The notes below the pieces were generated by a model, which was not told the origin of the DNA, searched no databases, and saw only the letters and a list, made by a program, of their open reading frames with translations. From assembly GCA_030691075.1 (NCBI GenBank), contig JAUYFI010000125.1:1-43475 (forward strand): 43,475 nucleotides of DNA. The letters are read 5' to 3'. This DNA comes from Sulfurisoma sp. Its GTDB lineage: Bacteria; Pseudomonadota; Gammaproteobacteria; Burkholderiales; Rhodocyclaceae. Below, in pieces: positions 1 to 7,666 of this stretch. The position numbers and the translations under genes were made by a program. The first letter of the stretch is position 1. Each line of letters starts with the position of its first letter.

Positions 1-84
1 ATGCCGACGCGCTCGTTCATCCAACACCGATGCCAGCGATTGGTACTTCGACTCGATCTGCTCTATCGCGGTTGCAATCTGCAT
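1..84 (-). CDS. Transposase N-terminus, ISAzo13 family (partial, runs off the window)
   Basis: Reading minus from the ATG at 84-82 gives 28 codons, open to the window edge. The peptide contains IEQIESKYQSLASVLDERARR. This resembles the start of ISAzo13-family (Rhodopirellula-type) transposases, which open with a segment of the form 'KY..LAP.LDER.RR' before the helix-turn-helix. Only this N-terminal signature is visible; the catalytic DDE region is off the window. The start is preceded by AT-rich DNA with no neighbouring coding frame. The family name comes from a short match and should be treated as probable. Confidence 0.55.
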   Translation of the reverse strand, partial: MQIATAIEQIESKYQSLASVLDERARRH

Positions 85-139
85 ACCGCTTTAGAACACA
101 TATCGCAAAGTTTATCAAGTTATTTTTGCGCGACGCCTA
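1..139 (-). mobile_element. End of an ISAzo13-like insertion sequence (partial)
   Basis: The left edge of the window holds the 5' end of a transposase gene (1-84, minus strand) preceded by about 55 bp of AT-rich DNA. The coding frame of the neighbouring PAS gene stops abruptly at 137-139, and its TAG lies at the start of this AT-rich stretch. I infer that the inverted-repeat end of the element lies at about 135-140 and supplies the stop codon. The rest of the element lies outside the window, so its other end and any target duplication cannot be seen. Confidence 0.6.
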
Positions 140-673
140 ACCGAAGATTTCCTCGAAGCGATGGTTGCAGCGCAGGATGGCGCGATCGCGGACGAAGACG
201 ATACCGACGGCGGCATTGTCGAAAATCACCTCCAGTTCGCGCCGCGATTCCTCGACGGTACGGCGCAGGCGGCGACGCTCGGTCACGTCCTCCATGATCC
301 AGATGGTGCCATCCTGGGTGCGCAGCGGATTGATCGCCTTGGCCGACATGCTGCACCAGAAGGTCGAGCCGTCCTTGCGCCGCATCTCGATCTCGGCGCG
401 GAACGGCGCGCCCGCCGCCAGCACCGGCCCGGCCTCGCGCCCCAGCGCCTCGTAGGCTTCCTCGCTCGGGTAGAGCACGATGCCGGACTGGCCGACGATT
501 TCATCGGCCGACCCGTAACCGAACATGCTGGCGAACACCTTGTTGGCCTGCACCAGCACGCGGTTCTTCGAGAACAGGATGCCGATCGTGGCGTTGTCGA
601 GGATGGCGCGCAGTTCGAGCAGCATCTGCGACGCCGCCATCACCGCCGACTTGGCGATCGGGTCGCGAATCAT
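137..673 (-). pseudogene. PAS-domain sensor protein, truncated by an insertion element
   Basis: The frame encodes 178 residues. A first PAS domain (about residues 15-130) ends with the usual PAC-like segment (RRKDGSTFWCSMSA, then EDVTERR). A short linker helix follows, then the opening of a second PAS domain (residues 150-178, ILDNAAVGIVFVRDR-type) which stops after FEEIFG, where a PAS fold normally continues for 80 more residues. No output domain (GGDEF, EAL or kinase) remains. The TAG lies at the border of the insertion sequence, so I read this as a broken gene. The ATG overlaps the stop of the dehydrogenase gene upstream (ATGA), so it was the last gene of that coupled chain. A truncated single-PAS protein could still be made. 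Confidence 0.75.
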
Positions 674-1557
674 GCTTCAAGCGCTTCCGCCACGCTCATC
701 TTTTCCAGCAGCTTCAGCGCGGCGATGGAATCGTCCTCGCCCATGCCGGAGCCGACGACGGCATTGAAGACCTGGGCGGTGGCCGCCGCCGAGGGCAGCA
801 TCAGGCCGAGGCGGTGCGCCTCTTCCATCACGATGCGCAGATCCTTCTGGTGCATCCAGGCCTTGAAGCCGGGCTTGAAGTTGCGGTCGAGCATGCGTTG
901 CCCATGGTTTTCGAGGATGCGCGAATAGGCGAAGCCGCCCAGCAGCGCCTCGCGCACCCTTGCCGGATCGACGCCGCTTCTGGCGGCAAAATTGAAGGCC
1001 TCGGCCACGGCCAGCACGCCGACGCCAGTGAGTATCTGGTTGCAGGCCTTGGCCACCTGGCCCGCGCCCGACTCGCCGATCAGCGTCACCGACTTGCCGA
1101 GCTTCTCGAACAGCGGCTTCACCTTCTCGAACACGTCCGCCTTGCCGCCGACCATGATGGTGAGCTGGGCGTTGATCGCGCCGACTTCGCCGCCCGACAC
1201 CGGCGCGTCGAGAAACTCGATGCCCTTCTCCGCCAGCCGCGCGCCGATCGTGCGCGCGGCGTTGGGGTTGATGGTCGACATGTCGACGACAATCAGGCTC
1301 CTGTTCCCGCCTTCCGCGATGCCGGCCTCGCCGAGGCAGACCGCCTCGACGTCCGGTGCGTCGGCGACCATGGTGAATACGACATCCGCATGCTTCGCCA
1401 CCTCGGCCGCGCTGACATGGGCGCGGGCGGCAACGTCCCTGAAGGGTTCGAGCGCCGCGGAGCGCCGCGCCCACAGGTGCAGCGCGTGGCCGGCGCGCGC
1501 CAGGTGCAGCGCCAGGGGGCGGCCCATGAGGCCGAGGCCGATGAATCCGATGTTCAT
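670..1557 (-). CDS. 3-hydroxyisobutyrate dehydrogenase-like NAD(P)-dependent reductase
   Basis: The protein has 295 residues, the usual size for beta-hydroxyacid dehydrogenases (3-hydroxyisobutyrate dehydrogenase or tartronate semialdehyde reductase). The N-terminal Rossmann signature is GFIGLGLMG, the substrate signature is DAPVSGGEVGA near residue 120, and the catalytic lysine motif is GQVAKACNQI near residue 170. It should reversibly oxidise a short 3-hydroxyacid in the cytoplasm; the exact substrate (3-hydroxyisobutyrate, tartronate semialdehyde or a relative) cannot be told from the sequence. The ATG at 1557 was chosen because GGAG lies upstream and it overlaps the PIN gene stop as ATGA; a longer frame upstream belongs to the PIN gene region. 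Its own stop overlaps the PAS gene start. Sharing a translationally coupled operon with a toxin-antitoxin pair is odd for a catabolic enzyme. Confidence 0.88.
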   Translation of the reverse strand: MNIGFIGLGLMGRPLALHLARAGHALHLWARRSAALEPFRDVAARAHVSAAEVAKHADVVFTMVADAPDVEAVCLGEAGIAEGGNRSLIVVDMSTINPNAARTIGARLAEKGIEFLDAPVSGGEVGAINAQLTIMVGGKADVFEKVKPLFEKLGKSVTLIGESGAGQVAKACNQILTGVGVLAVAEAFNFAARSGVDPARVREALLGGFAYSRILENHGQRMLDRNFKPGFKAWMHQKDLRIVMEEAHRLGLMLPSAAATAQVFNAVVGSGMGEDDSIAALKLLEKMSVAEALEA

Positions 1558-1964
1558 GTCATCTCCGCCAGGCGAAAACGCTTGCGTCGCGGCAGGCGGT
1601 ACGTTTCGAAATCGGAACGATCGAGCGTCCAAATGGTGGTGATGCCCGTCGCGATCGCGGCGACCACCAGCGAGGCGTCAGCCAGATCCATCGGACGGTC
1701 GGCGTAGCGCTCCATCCAGTCGGTGGCTTTGATCAGTTCGTCGCGCCCCAGCGGCAGAATCTCCAGGCCCTCCCGCCCGCTCCAGCGGAGGATGGCAACC
1801 GCAGCCTCGACCGAGGGCACCAGATGGGAAACCTCCGTCAACACCGCCCAGGTGGTGATCATCTGGCCGCGGAAGTCGTGAAGCCAGGCGGTGCAGGCCG
1901 CGTGGTGGGCGTCGCGCCGGTCGGCCAGCGCCACCAGGGGGCCGGTGTCGACAAGCAGTCTCAC
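1554..1964 (-). CDS. PIN-domain (VapC-like) toxin
   Basis: The protein has 136 residues and is a single PIN domain, a predicted Mg2+-dependent ribonuclease. Acidic residues sit at the expected places: D in LLVDTGPL at the N-terminus, E in VLTEVSHL, D in DLADASLV and D in TLDRSDF. I chose the GTG at 1964 because it overlaps the antitoxin stop (GTGA), and a start there gives the family's normal N-terminus directly before the first catalytic Asp. The stop overlaps the downstream dehydrogenase ATG. The position behind an RHH-protein gene fits a type II toxin-antitoxin pair. RNA target unknown. Confidence 0.85.
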   Translation of the reverse strand: MRLLVDTGPLVALADRRDAHHAACTAWLHDFRGQMITTWAVLTEVSHLVPSVEAAVAILRWSGREGLEILPLGRDELIKATDWMERYADRPMDLADASLVVAAIATGITTIWTLDRSDFETYRLPRRKRFRLAEMT

Positions 1965-2212
1965 CGCTTGTGCTTGGCGCGGATGGCCGTCTTCACCCGC
2001 TCCTTGTAGTTGCCGCTTTCGCCCGTGCCCTCGTAACAACCGATGAATCCCGCCTCGACGGCGAGATCAAAGGGCGTTTTGCCCTCGACCGGCCTGACAA
2101 GCCGATCTTCGAGCAGTTCGATGATGACCTCGGACTTGGTCTTGCGCGTTTCGACGCAGTAGCTCACCAGCGCCTGCTCGACGCGGGGAGGAAGACGAAC
2201 TGTGGTGGACAT
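1961..2212 (-). CDS. Ribbon-helix-helix antitoxin
   Basis: The protein has 83 residues. The first 40 (STTVRLPPRVEQALVSYC, then KTKSEVIIELLEDRL) match a CopG/Arc-type ribbon-helix-helix DNA-binding fold. The C-terminal half (about residues 45-83) is basic and probably binds the PIN toxin. The ATG at 2212 has GGAG 8 bases upstream; a longer frame upstream would cross the palindrome at 2235-2250 and is rejected. It overlaps the toxin GTG by four bases, so translation is coupled. Family knowledge says such proteins repress their own promoter with the toxin as co-repressor, and the palindrome upstream is the natural operator. Confidence 0.82.
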   Translation of the reverse strand: MSTTVRLPPRVEQALVSYCVETRKTKSEVIIELLEDRLVRPVEGKTPFDLAVEAGFIGCYEGTGESGNYKERVKTAIRAKHKR

Positions 2213-2234
2213 GGCGACGCTCCGGGCTAAACCT

Positions 2235-2250
2235 GTATTAACGGTAATAC
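2235..2250 (-). promoter_or_regulatory. Candidate operator of the RHH/PIN operon
   Basis: GTATTAACGGTAATAC has perfect 6-bp arms (GTATTA/TAATAC) around a 4-bp centre, 22 bp upstream of the antitoxin ATG in an AT-rich patch. Its place and symmetry fit an autoregulatory site of a dimeric RHH repressor. No -35/-10 pair is clear-cut. Confidence 0.5.
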
Positions 2251-2322
2251 AAAAGCGCCAAAAAGGCAATCCTGAGTTCTGCTCACCCGATGAAGCACCG
2301 GGGGAAGCCGGAAGGGGAGGGT

Positions 2323-2916
2323 TTAATCCGTCACGGCCCGGGTGATCAGCGGTACCAGCGGCTCGGGCAGCTTGAGCTTGCCGGACAGGGCGAAGGCATG
2401 GGCGTTGTCCGACATCTTCTTCCAGGTCTTGCGAATGATCTCGATCCACTTTTCCTCGGAATAATCGGCGTGCTGGCCGGCGAAACCGAGCATGTAATAC
2501 TCGATGAAAACGAGATCGGTCACGTCCTCGAGCAGTTGCGTTTCGGGATTGACCTTGATGCCCTTCTTGCCCACGGCGGTCTTGACGCGCTCGATCATCA
2601 CCTCGTCGTGGCCGGCCTGCCGCAGCAGCTCGCCGGCGGTCTCGCCATGGAACGTGTAGAGGCCCGTGCGCCAGGCATGGTAGCCTTCCTTGGTCATCGG
2701 GTAGTTGCCGCGCGGCACGGTCCAGCGCCGGATATGCTGGGCGCGCACGGCGAGCTGCACGGCCTCGGTGGCATCGGGGGCGAAGCGGCCGAGCATCTCG
2801 GTCATGCGCCGGGCATAGAGCAATTCCTTCGGCTGACCCTCGTCGCGGTTGGGGTCTTCGGCGTTGGCGGCATCGAAGAGTTCGATGGCGCGCCTGAAAC
2901 GGTCGGTCGGGTTCAT
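2323..2916 (-). CDS. DUF4202 family protein
   Basis: The protein has 197 residues and is soluble, without signal peptide or membrane segment. I recognise the DUF4202 pattern: AIELFDAANAEDPN at the N-terminus, PKELLYARRMT near residue 35, the conserved RAQHIRRW near residue 60, WRTGLY near residue 85, and the C-terminal IIRKTWKKMS. The histidines and charged residues are compatible with an HD-like fold, but no biochemical role is established to my knowledge. The ATG at 2916 has a good AGGAGA site; an upstream extension would run into the phosphatase gene end. It lies 52 bp downstream of the response-regulator gene on the same strand and may be cotranscribed with it. Confidence 0.85.
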   Translation of the reverse strand: MNPTDRFRRAIELFDAANAEDPNRDEGQPKELLYARRMTEMLGRFAPDATEAVQLAVRAQHIRRWTVPRGNYPMTKEGYHAWRTGLYTFHGETAGELLRQAGHDEVMIERVKTAVGKKGIKVNPETQLLEDVTDLVFIEYYMLGFAGQHADYSEEKWIEIIRKTWKKMSDNAHAFALSGKLKLPEPLVPLITRAVTD

Positions 2917-2968
2917 TGCGATTTCTCCTGTTGCCGGGATTGTAGCGGCGCCCGCGATCCGCTGCCGC

Positions 2969-4186
2969 TCAACTTGGGCGACAGGCGACCAGCAGCAGGG
3001 CGACATCATCGTGCGGCTCGGCCTCGCCAAGGTGCAGCCCCAAGGCGGTCTGCACGGCGGCGATGCGCCGCTCGGCCGGCGCATCGATCAGGGTGGTCAG
3101 GAGCCGCTCCATGCCAAAGGGCTCGCCGGCGGCGTTGGCGGCCTCGATCAGTCCGTCCGAGAACAGCGCGAACTGGCTGCCCGGCGCCAGGTCGACGCTT
3201 TCGACCACCGACATCTCGCCGTCGGAGTCGACGATGCCGAGCGGCACACGATTGGAGTCGAGCACGCGCGTCACCGTCCCGTCGGGATCCAGCAGCAGCA
3301 CCGGCGGCAAGCCGCCGACCCAGACCTCCGCGCGATGGCGCTGCTCGTTGATTGCAAGGAAGGCGGCGGCGACGAAGCGCGAGGGCGGCAGCGCCTGGCA
3401 CAGCTGGTCGTTGATGCGCGCGACGATGGCCGACAGGGCCATGCCCCAGTCGACCATCTCGTAAAACAACGTCAGCAGCGGCAGGGTGCTGATCGAGGCG
3501 GCCAGGCCGTGGCCGGTGGCGTCGGCCAGCATCACGAACAGTTCGCCGTCTGGCGCGCGGGCCGCGGCGATCACGTCGCCGGACACCTTGGCCGCCGGGG
3601 CCACCCAGGATGCCAGCACCGGATCGGCGAGGCCCTTTCGCGTCAGCTGCCGCGAGAGGATGTCGGCGGCCAGCGCATTCTCGACCTCCTGGTGGTCGTG
3701 GTAGGCCTGCAGGCGCGCGAAGGCGTCCTTGAGGCGACGCTCGTCCTCCTTGCGCCCGAGATGGGCCTCGACCAGCCGCCGCTGTCCCTCGATGGCTCGC
3801 CCCAGCGAACGCAACTTGGCCTGGAGCACAACGAAGTTGACCGGCTTCGAAAGGTAGTCGTCGCCACCGGCATCGAGGCCGACGACGAGGTTCTCGTCCT
3901 TGTCGAGGGCGGAGAGGAAAACCACCGGCACCCAGCGGTCGCCGCACAGCGCCTTGATCCGGCGCGTGGCATCAAAGCCGTCCATGACCGGCATCATCAC
4001 GTCCATCAGGACCAGGTCGGGCTGCTCGGCCTGGAACGTGTCGACGGCCTGGGCGCCGTTCTCGGCCAGCACGACCTCGTGCCCCATCTTCTTGAGGAAG
4101 ACGCTGACGATCCGGCGGTTGGCGGCGGCATCGTCCACCACCAGCACCTTGAGGGGAGTTTCCGGCGCCACGGCCTGATTGCTCAT
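2969..4186 (-). CDS. Response regulator with PP2C (RsbU/SpoIIE-type) phosphatase output
   Basis: The protein has 405 residues. Residues 11-130 form a receiver domain: acidic pair D18/D19, phosphoacceptor D62 in LVLMDVMMP, S92 and K114 in SKPVN. A helical, partly coiled-coil linker (about 130-185) leads to a SpoIIE-type PP2C phosphatase (about 190-402) with metal-binding motifs SGDVIAAA, ADATGHG, SDGLIEA and HDDVALLL all present, so it should be active. Such proteins dephosphorylate anti-sigma-factor antagonists in partner-switching pathways. No anti-sigma or STAS partner gene is visible here. The cognate histidine kinase is also absent, so it is an orphan in this window. Confidence 0.9.
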   Translation of the reverse strand: MSNQAVAPETPLKVLVVDDAAANRRIVSVFLKKMGHEVVLAENGAQAVDTFQAEQPDLVLMDVMMPVMDGFDATRRIKALCGDRWVPVVFLSALDKDENLVVGLDAGGDDYLSKPVNFVVLQAKLRSLGRAIEGQRRLVEAHLGRKEDERRLKDAFARLQAYHDHQEVENALAADILSRQLTRKGLADPVLASWVAPAAKVSGDVIAAARAPDGELFVMLADATGHGLAASISTLPLLTLFYEMVDWGMALSAIVARINDQLCQALPPSRFVAAAFLAINEQRHRAEVWVGGLPPVLLLDPDGTVTRVLDSNRVPLGIVDSDGEMSVVESVDLAPGSQFALFSDGLIEAANAAGEPFGMERLLTTLIDAPAERRIAAVQTALGLHLGEAEPHDDVALLLVACRPS

Positions 4187-4227
4187 GGCGCCAGATTATA
4201 GCTTTAGTACAAGGTGGGCCGGCCCGG

Positions 4228-4467
4228 TCAGCCGCAGCGGCCCGTCGAGCAGTCGGCGGCCTGCACCGGCACGCCGAGCTTTTCGAGGATGGTGTCGAGC
4301 GGGCAGAAGCGGGTGAAGCCGCTCTGGAACAGGTTGGCGCCGACGAACAGGGTGAACCAGAGGAAACTCATTTTCGCCAGATCGACCTGACCCATGGCAT
4401 GGGCGAAGACCAGCGACAACATGATGAAAGTGCCGGCGATGATGCGGACGATGCGGTTGACGGTCAT
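4228..4467 (-). CDS. DUF2892 (YgaP-type) small inner-membrane protein
   Basis: The protein has 79 residues with two hydrophobic segments (about residues 8-27 and 33-50). It ends in a cysteine-containing tail (FTRFCPLDTILEKLGV, then two more Cys in DCSTGRCG). This is the YgaP membrane domain without the rhodanese domain. Related genes are often found beside sulfur-transferase or ArsR/BigR-regulated genes. The ATG overlaps the RND pump stop by four bases (ATGA), so it is the last gene of the efflux operon. Function is unknown; the extra cysteines hint at a thiol or sulfur-related role, which is inference. Confidence 0.82.
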   Translation of the reverse strand: MTVNRIVRIIAGTFIMLSLVFAHAMGQVDLAKMSFLWFTLFVGANLFQSGFTRFCPLDTILEKLGVPVQAADCSTGRCG

Positions 4468-7400
4468 GCGAGTTCTCCTTGGGGACGATTGGAATGGATG
4501 CGGTTCTTCATGGCCGCGTAATACAACACGGGAATCACCACCAGCGTCAGCACGGTGGAGACGAGGATGCCGAAGATCAGGCTGATGGCGAGCCCGGAGA
4601 AGATCGGGTCGTCGAGGATGAACAGCGCGCCGAGCATCGCGGCCAGGCCGGTCAGCGCGATGGGCTTGGCGCGGATCGCCGCCGACTCGATCACCGCCTC
4701 GGCGAAGTCCATGCCGCCGGCGACCTGCTCGTTGATGAAGTCGACCAGCAGTATGGAGTTGCGCACGATGATGCCGGCCAGCGCGATCATGCCGATCATG
4801 GAGGTGGCGGTGAATTGCGCGCCGAGCAGGGCGTGGCCGGGCATGACGCCGATAATGGTGAGCGGAATCGGCGCCATGATGATCAGCGGCACGAGGTAGG
4901 ACTTGAACTGGGCGACCACCAGCAGGTAGATCAGCACCAGGCCGACGGCATAGGCGATGCCCATGTCGCGGAAGGTCTCGTAGGTGACCTGCGATTCGCC
5001 GTCCCACTTCAGCGAATAGCCGGCATAGGGATCCTTCGGCTGGGAGATGAAATACTCGCCCAGGGTTCCGCCCTGCGGCAGCGGCGCGTCCTTGAGTTTC
5101 GAACGGATGTCGAACATGCCATACAGCGGCGAATCCAGCTTGCCGCCCATGTCGCCGTAGACATACACGACCGGCAGCAGGTCCTTGTGGTGGATCACCT
5201 GCTCGCGCAAGGTTTTCCTTACCTCGACCAGTTCGGAGACCGGCACGAGCTGGCCATCGCGGCTCTTCACCCTGAGTTTGAGCAACTGGTCGAGCGAATC
5301 CTGGCGCTCGGCCGGCAGGGTGAGGCGCACGGGGATTTCGTACTTGGCGTCGCCGCCATGCACCGGCGTCACGTCCTCGCCGGTCAGGCCCAGGCGCACG
5401 GTGGCGACGATGTCCGCCTGCGACACGCCGAGCTGCGCCGCCTTGGCCTGGTTGACGCGCAGCACCCGCTTCTCGGCCGGCTCGTCCACCGAGTCGTCGA
5501 TGTCGAAAATGTCGGGGGTGCTTTCGAACGCCGCGCGCACCATTTTCGCCACCTCGATCTGGCCGGCATGGTCCGGTCCGTAGATCTCGGCGACGATGGG
5601 CGACATCACCGGCGGCCCCGGCGGCACTTCGACCACCTTGGCATTGCCGCCCGAACGGCGGGCGATCTCGCCGAGGGTCCCGCGCACGCCGACCGCGACT
5701 TCGTGGCTCTGGCGATCGCGCTGCTTCTTGTCCACCAGGTTCACCTGGATGTCGCCCATCTCGGGGCTGGCGCGCAGGTAGTACTGCCGCACCAGTCCGT
5801 TGAAGTTGATGGGGCTGGCCGCGCCGGCATAGGCCTGGTAGTCGCGCACTTCGGGAACGGTGGCGAGATAGGCCGACATGTCGCGCAGCACGCGGGCGGT
5901 TTCCTCGAGCGGGGTGCCCACCGGCATGTCGAGCACCACCTGGAATTCGCTCTTGTTGTCGGAGGGCAGCATCTTCAGCACGACCAGCTTGAACAAGCCC
6001 AGCGACACCGAGGCGAAGATCGCCAGCACGATGCCGATCCACAGCTTGCGCCGCGCGGCGCGGCCCGTGCGCTCGGCGAGAAAGCGCGGCAGGATACGGT
6101 GGAACAGCGTCATCAGCCTGGCCGTCGTCTTGTCTTCGACGGCATGGTGCGCCGGCTTCATCAGCTTCAGCGCCAGCCAGGGCGTGACGACGAAGGCGAT
6201 GGCGAGCGAGATGAACATGCCCATCGAGGCATTGATGGGGATCGGGCTCATGTAGGGCCCCATCAGGCCCGAGACGAAGGCCATCGGCAGCAACGCGGCG
6301 ATGACGGTGAAGGTGGCCAGTATCGTCGGGCCGCCGACCTCGTCCACCGCGCCGGGGATGATGTCGGCCAGCGTTTTTTCCGGATACAGCATGTGCCAGC
6401 GGTGGATGTTCTCGACCACCACGATGGCGTCGTCGACCAGGATGCCGATGGAAAAAATGAGGGCGAACAGCGACACCCGGTTCAGCGTGAAACCCCAGGC
6501 CCAGGAGGCGAACAGCGTCGCCGCCAGGGTCAACGTCACCGCCGTGCCGACGATGACGGCCTCGCGCTTGCCCAGCGCGAACAGCACCAGCAGCACGACG
6601 AAGGCAGTGGCGACGACCAGCTTGCCGATCAGCTTCTGCGCCTTCTCGGTGGCCGTCTCGCCGTAGTTGCGCGTCACGCTGAATTCGACGCCATCCGGAA
6701 TCACGACGCCCTTGAGGGCATTGGCGCGGGCGATGACCTGGGAGGCCACGTCGGCGGCATTGACGCCGGGCTTCTTGGAAATCGACAACGTGACCGCCGG
6801 CGACTCGGACTTGCCGGGCTGGCCGTGCCAGACGTAGCGCAGCGGCTGGTCGGGGCCATCCTCGATCGTCGCCACGTCGGCCATGAACACGGGCCGGCCG
6901 GCATGCACGCCGACCACCAGCCGCTTCACCTCGGCGGCCGATTCGATGTAGGTGCCCGTCTGCACCAGGATTTCGCGGTTGCCCGAGACCAGACTGCCGG
7001 CCTGCTGCGAGGCGTTCGACAGTTGCAGCGCCGCCTTGAGGTCCTGGGCGGTGACGCCGTGCGCGCTCATGCGATCGGAATCCATGGCGACGCGGATCGC
7101 ATGGCCCGGGCCGCCGATGGTCGTGACGTCGCGCGTGCCGGAGATGCGCTTCAAGTCGATCTCGACGGCGCGCGCCACCTGCTGCAAGTCGAAGCCGGAT
7201 GTCGTCGCATCATCGCCGTGGAAGGTCAGCGTGACGATGGGCACGTCATCGATGCCCTTGGGCTTGATGACGGGCTCCTGCACGCCCAGCTCGGGCGAGG
7301 CCCAATCGCGGTTGGCCTGGATGGTGTCGTAGAGCCGCACCAGCGCCTGGATCGGATCCTCGCCCACCTGGTACTGCACGGTGATGATCGCCATGCCGGG

Positions 7401-7664
7401 GCGCGACACGGAATAGACATGCTCGATGCCGGAGATGCGCGACAGCACTTGCTCGGCGCCCCGCGCCACGAGGTTCTCGACGTCGCTCGCCGAGGCGCCC
7501 GGAAAGGGCACGAAGACGTTGGCCATGGTGACGTTGATCTGCGGCTCCTCCTCGCGCGGGGTCACCAGCGTGGCGAAGAGGCCGAGCAGCATGGCGATGA
7601 TCGCCAAGAGCGGCGTCATCGAATTGCGCAGGAACAGCGCGGCGATGCGTCCGGAAATGCCCAT
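4464..7664 (-). CDS. RND-family efflux permease (AcrB/HAE1-like)
   Basis: The protein has 1066 residues, full length for an RND pump. A first transmembrane helix (about 13-33) is followed by PREEEPQINV and the periplasmic PFPGAS..DVE segment. The TM4 proton-relay motif GILVDDAIVVVENI carries the paired aspartates. The second half repeats the fold, with APIPLTIIGVMPGH near the second helix cluster and a C-terminal hydrophobic bundle. It should export toxic compounds from periplasm or inner membrane using the proton gradient, with the fusion protein encoded 2 bp upstream. No outer-membrane channel gene is next to it. The paired Asp favours organic substrates over heavy-metal (CzcA) transport, but this is not proof. 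The ATG at 7664 starts the expected short cytoplasmic tail. Confidence 0.92.
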   Translation of the reverse strand: MGISGRIAALFLRNSMTPLLAIIAMLLGLFATLVTPREEEPQINVTMANVFVPFPGASASDVENLVARGAEQVLSRISGIEHVYSVSRPGMAIITVQYQVGEDPIQALVRLYDTIQANRDWASPELGVQEPVIKPKGIDDVPIVTLTFHGDDATTSGFDLQQVARAVEIDLKRISGTRDVTTIGGPGHAIRVAMDSDRMSAHGVTAQDLKAALQLSNASQQAGSLVSGNREILVQTGTYIESAAEVKRLVVGVHAGRPVFMADVATIEDGPDQPLRYVWHGQPGKSESPAVTLSISKKPGVNAADVASQVIARANALKGVVIPDGVEFSVTRNYGETATEKAQKLIGKLVVATAFVVLLVLFALGKREAVIVGTAVTLTLAATLFASWAWGFTLNRVSLFALIFSIGILVDDAIVVVENIHRWHMLYPEKTLADIIPGAVDEVGGPTILATFTVIAALLPMAFVSGLMGPYMSPIPINASMGMFISLAIAFVVTPWLALKLMKPAHHAVEDKTTARLMTLFHRILPRFLAERTGRAARRKLWIGIVLAIFASVSLGLFKLVVLKMLPSDNKSEFQVVLDMPVGTPLEETARVLRDMSAYLATVPEVRDYQAYAGAASPINFNGLVRQYYLRASPEMGDIQVNLVDKKQRDRQSHEVAVGVRGTLGEIARRSGGNAKVVEVPPGPPVMSPIVAEIYGPDHAGQIEVAKMVRAAFESTPDIFDIDDSVDEPAEKRVLRVNQAKAAQLGVSQADIVATVRLGLTGEDVTPVHGGDAKYEIPVRLTLPAERQDSLDQLLKLRVKSRDGQLVPVSELVEVRKTLREQVIHHKDLLPVVYVYGDMGGKLDSPLYGMFDIRSKLKDAPLPQGGTLGEYFISQPKDPYAGYSLKWDGESQVTYETFRDMGIAYAVGLVLIYLLVVAQFKSYLVPLIIMAPIPLTIIGVMPGHALLGAQFTATSMIGMIALAGIIVRNSILLVDFINEQVAGGMDFAEAVIESAAIRAKPIALTGLAAMLGALFILDDPIFSGLAISLIFGILVSTVLTLVVIPVLYYAAMKNRIHSNRPQGELA

Positions 7665-7666
7665 GG

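Noticed and set aside
2290-4201. Long plus-strand frames across the DUF4202 and phosphatase genes
   Set aside because: They are complements of clear minus-strand genes, rich in His, Arg and Gly, with no family pattern; the same holds for the other long opposite frames in the window.
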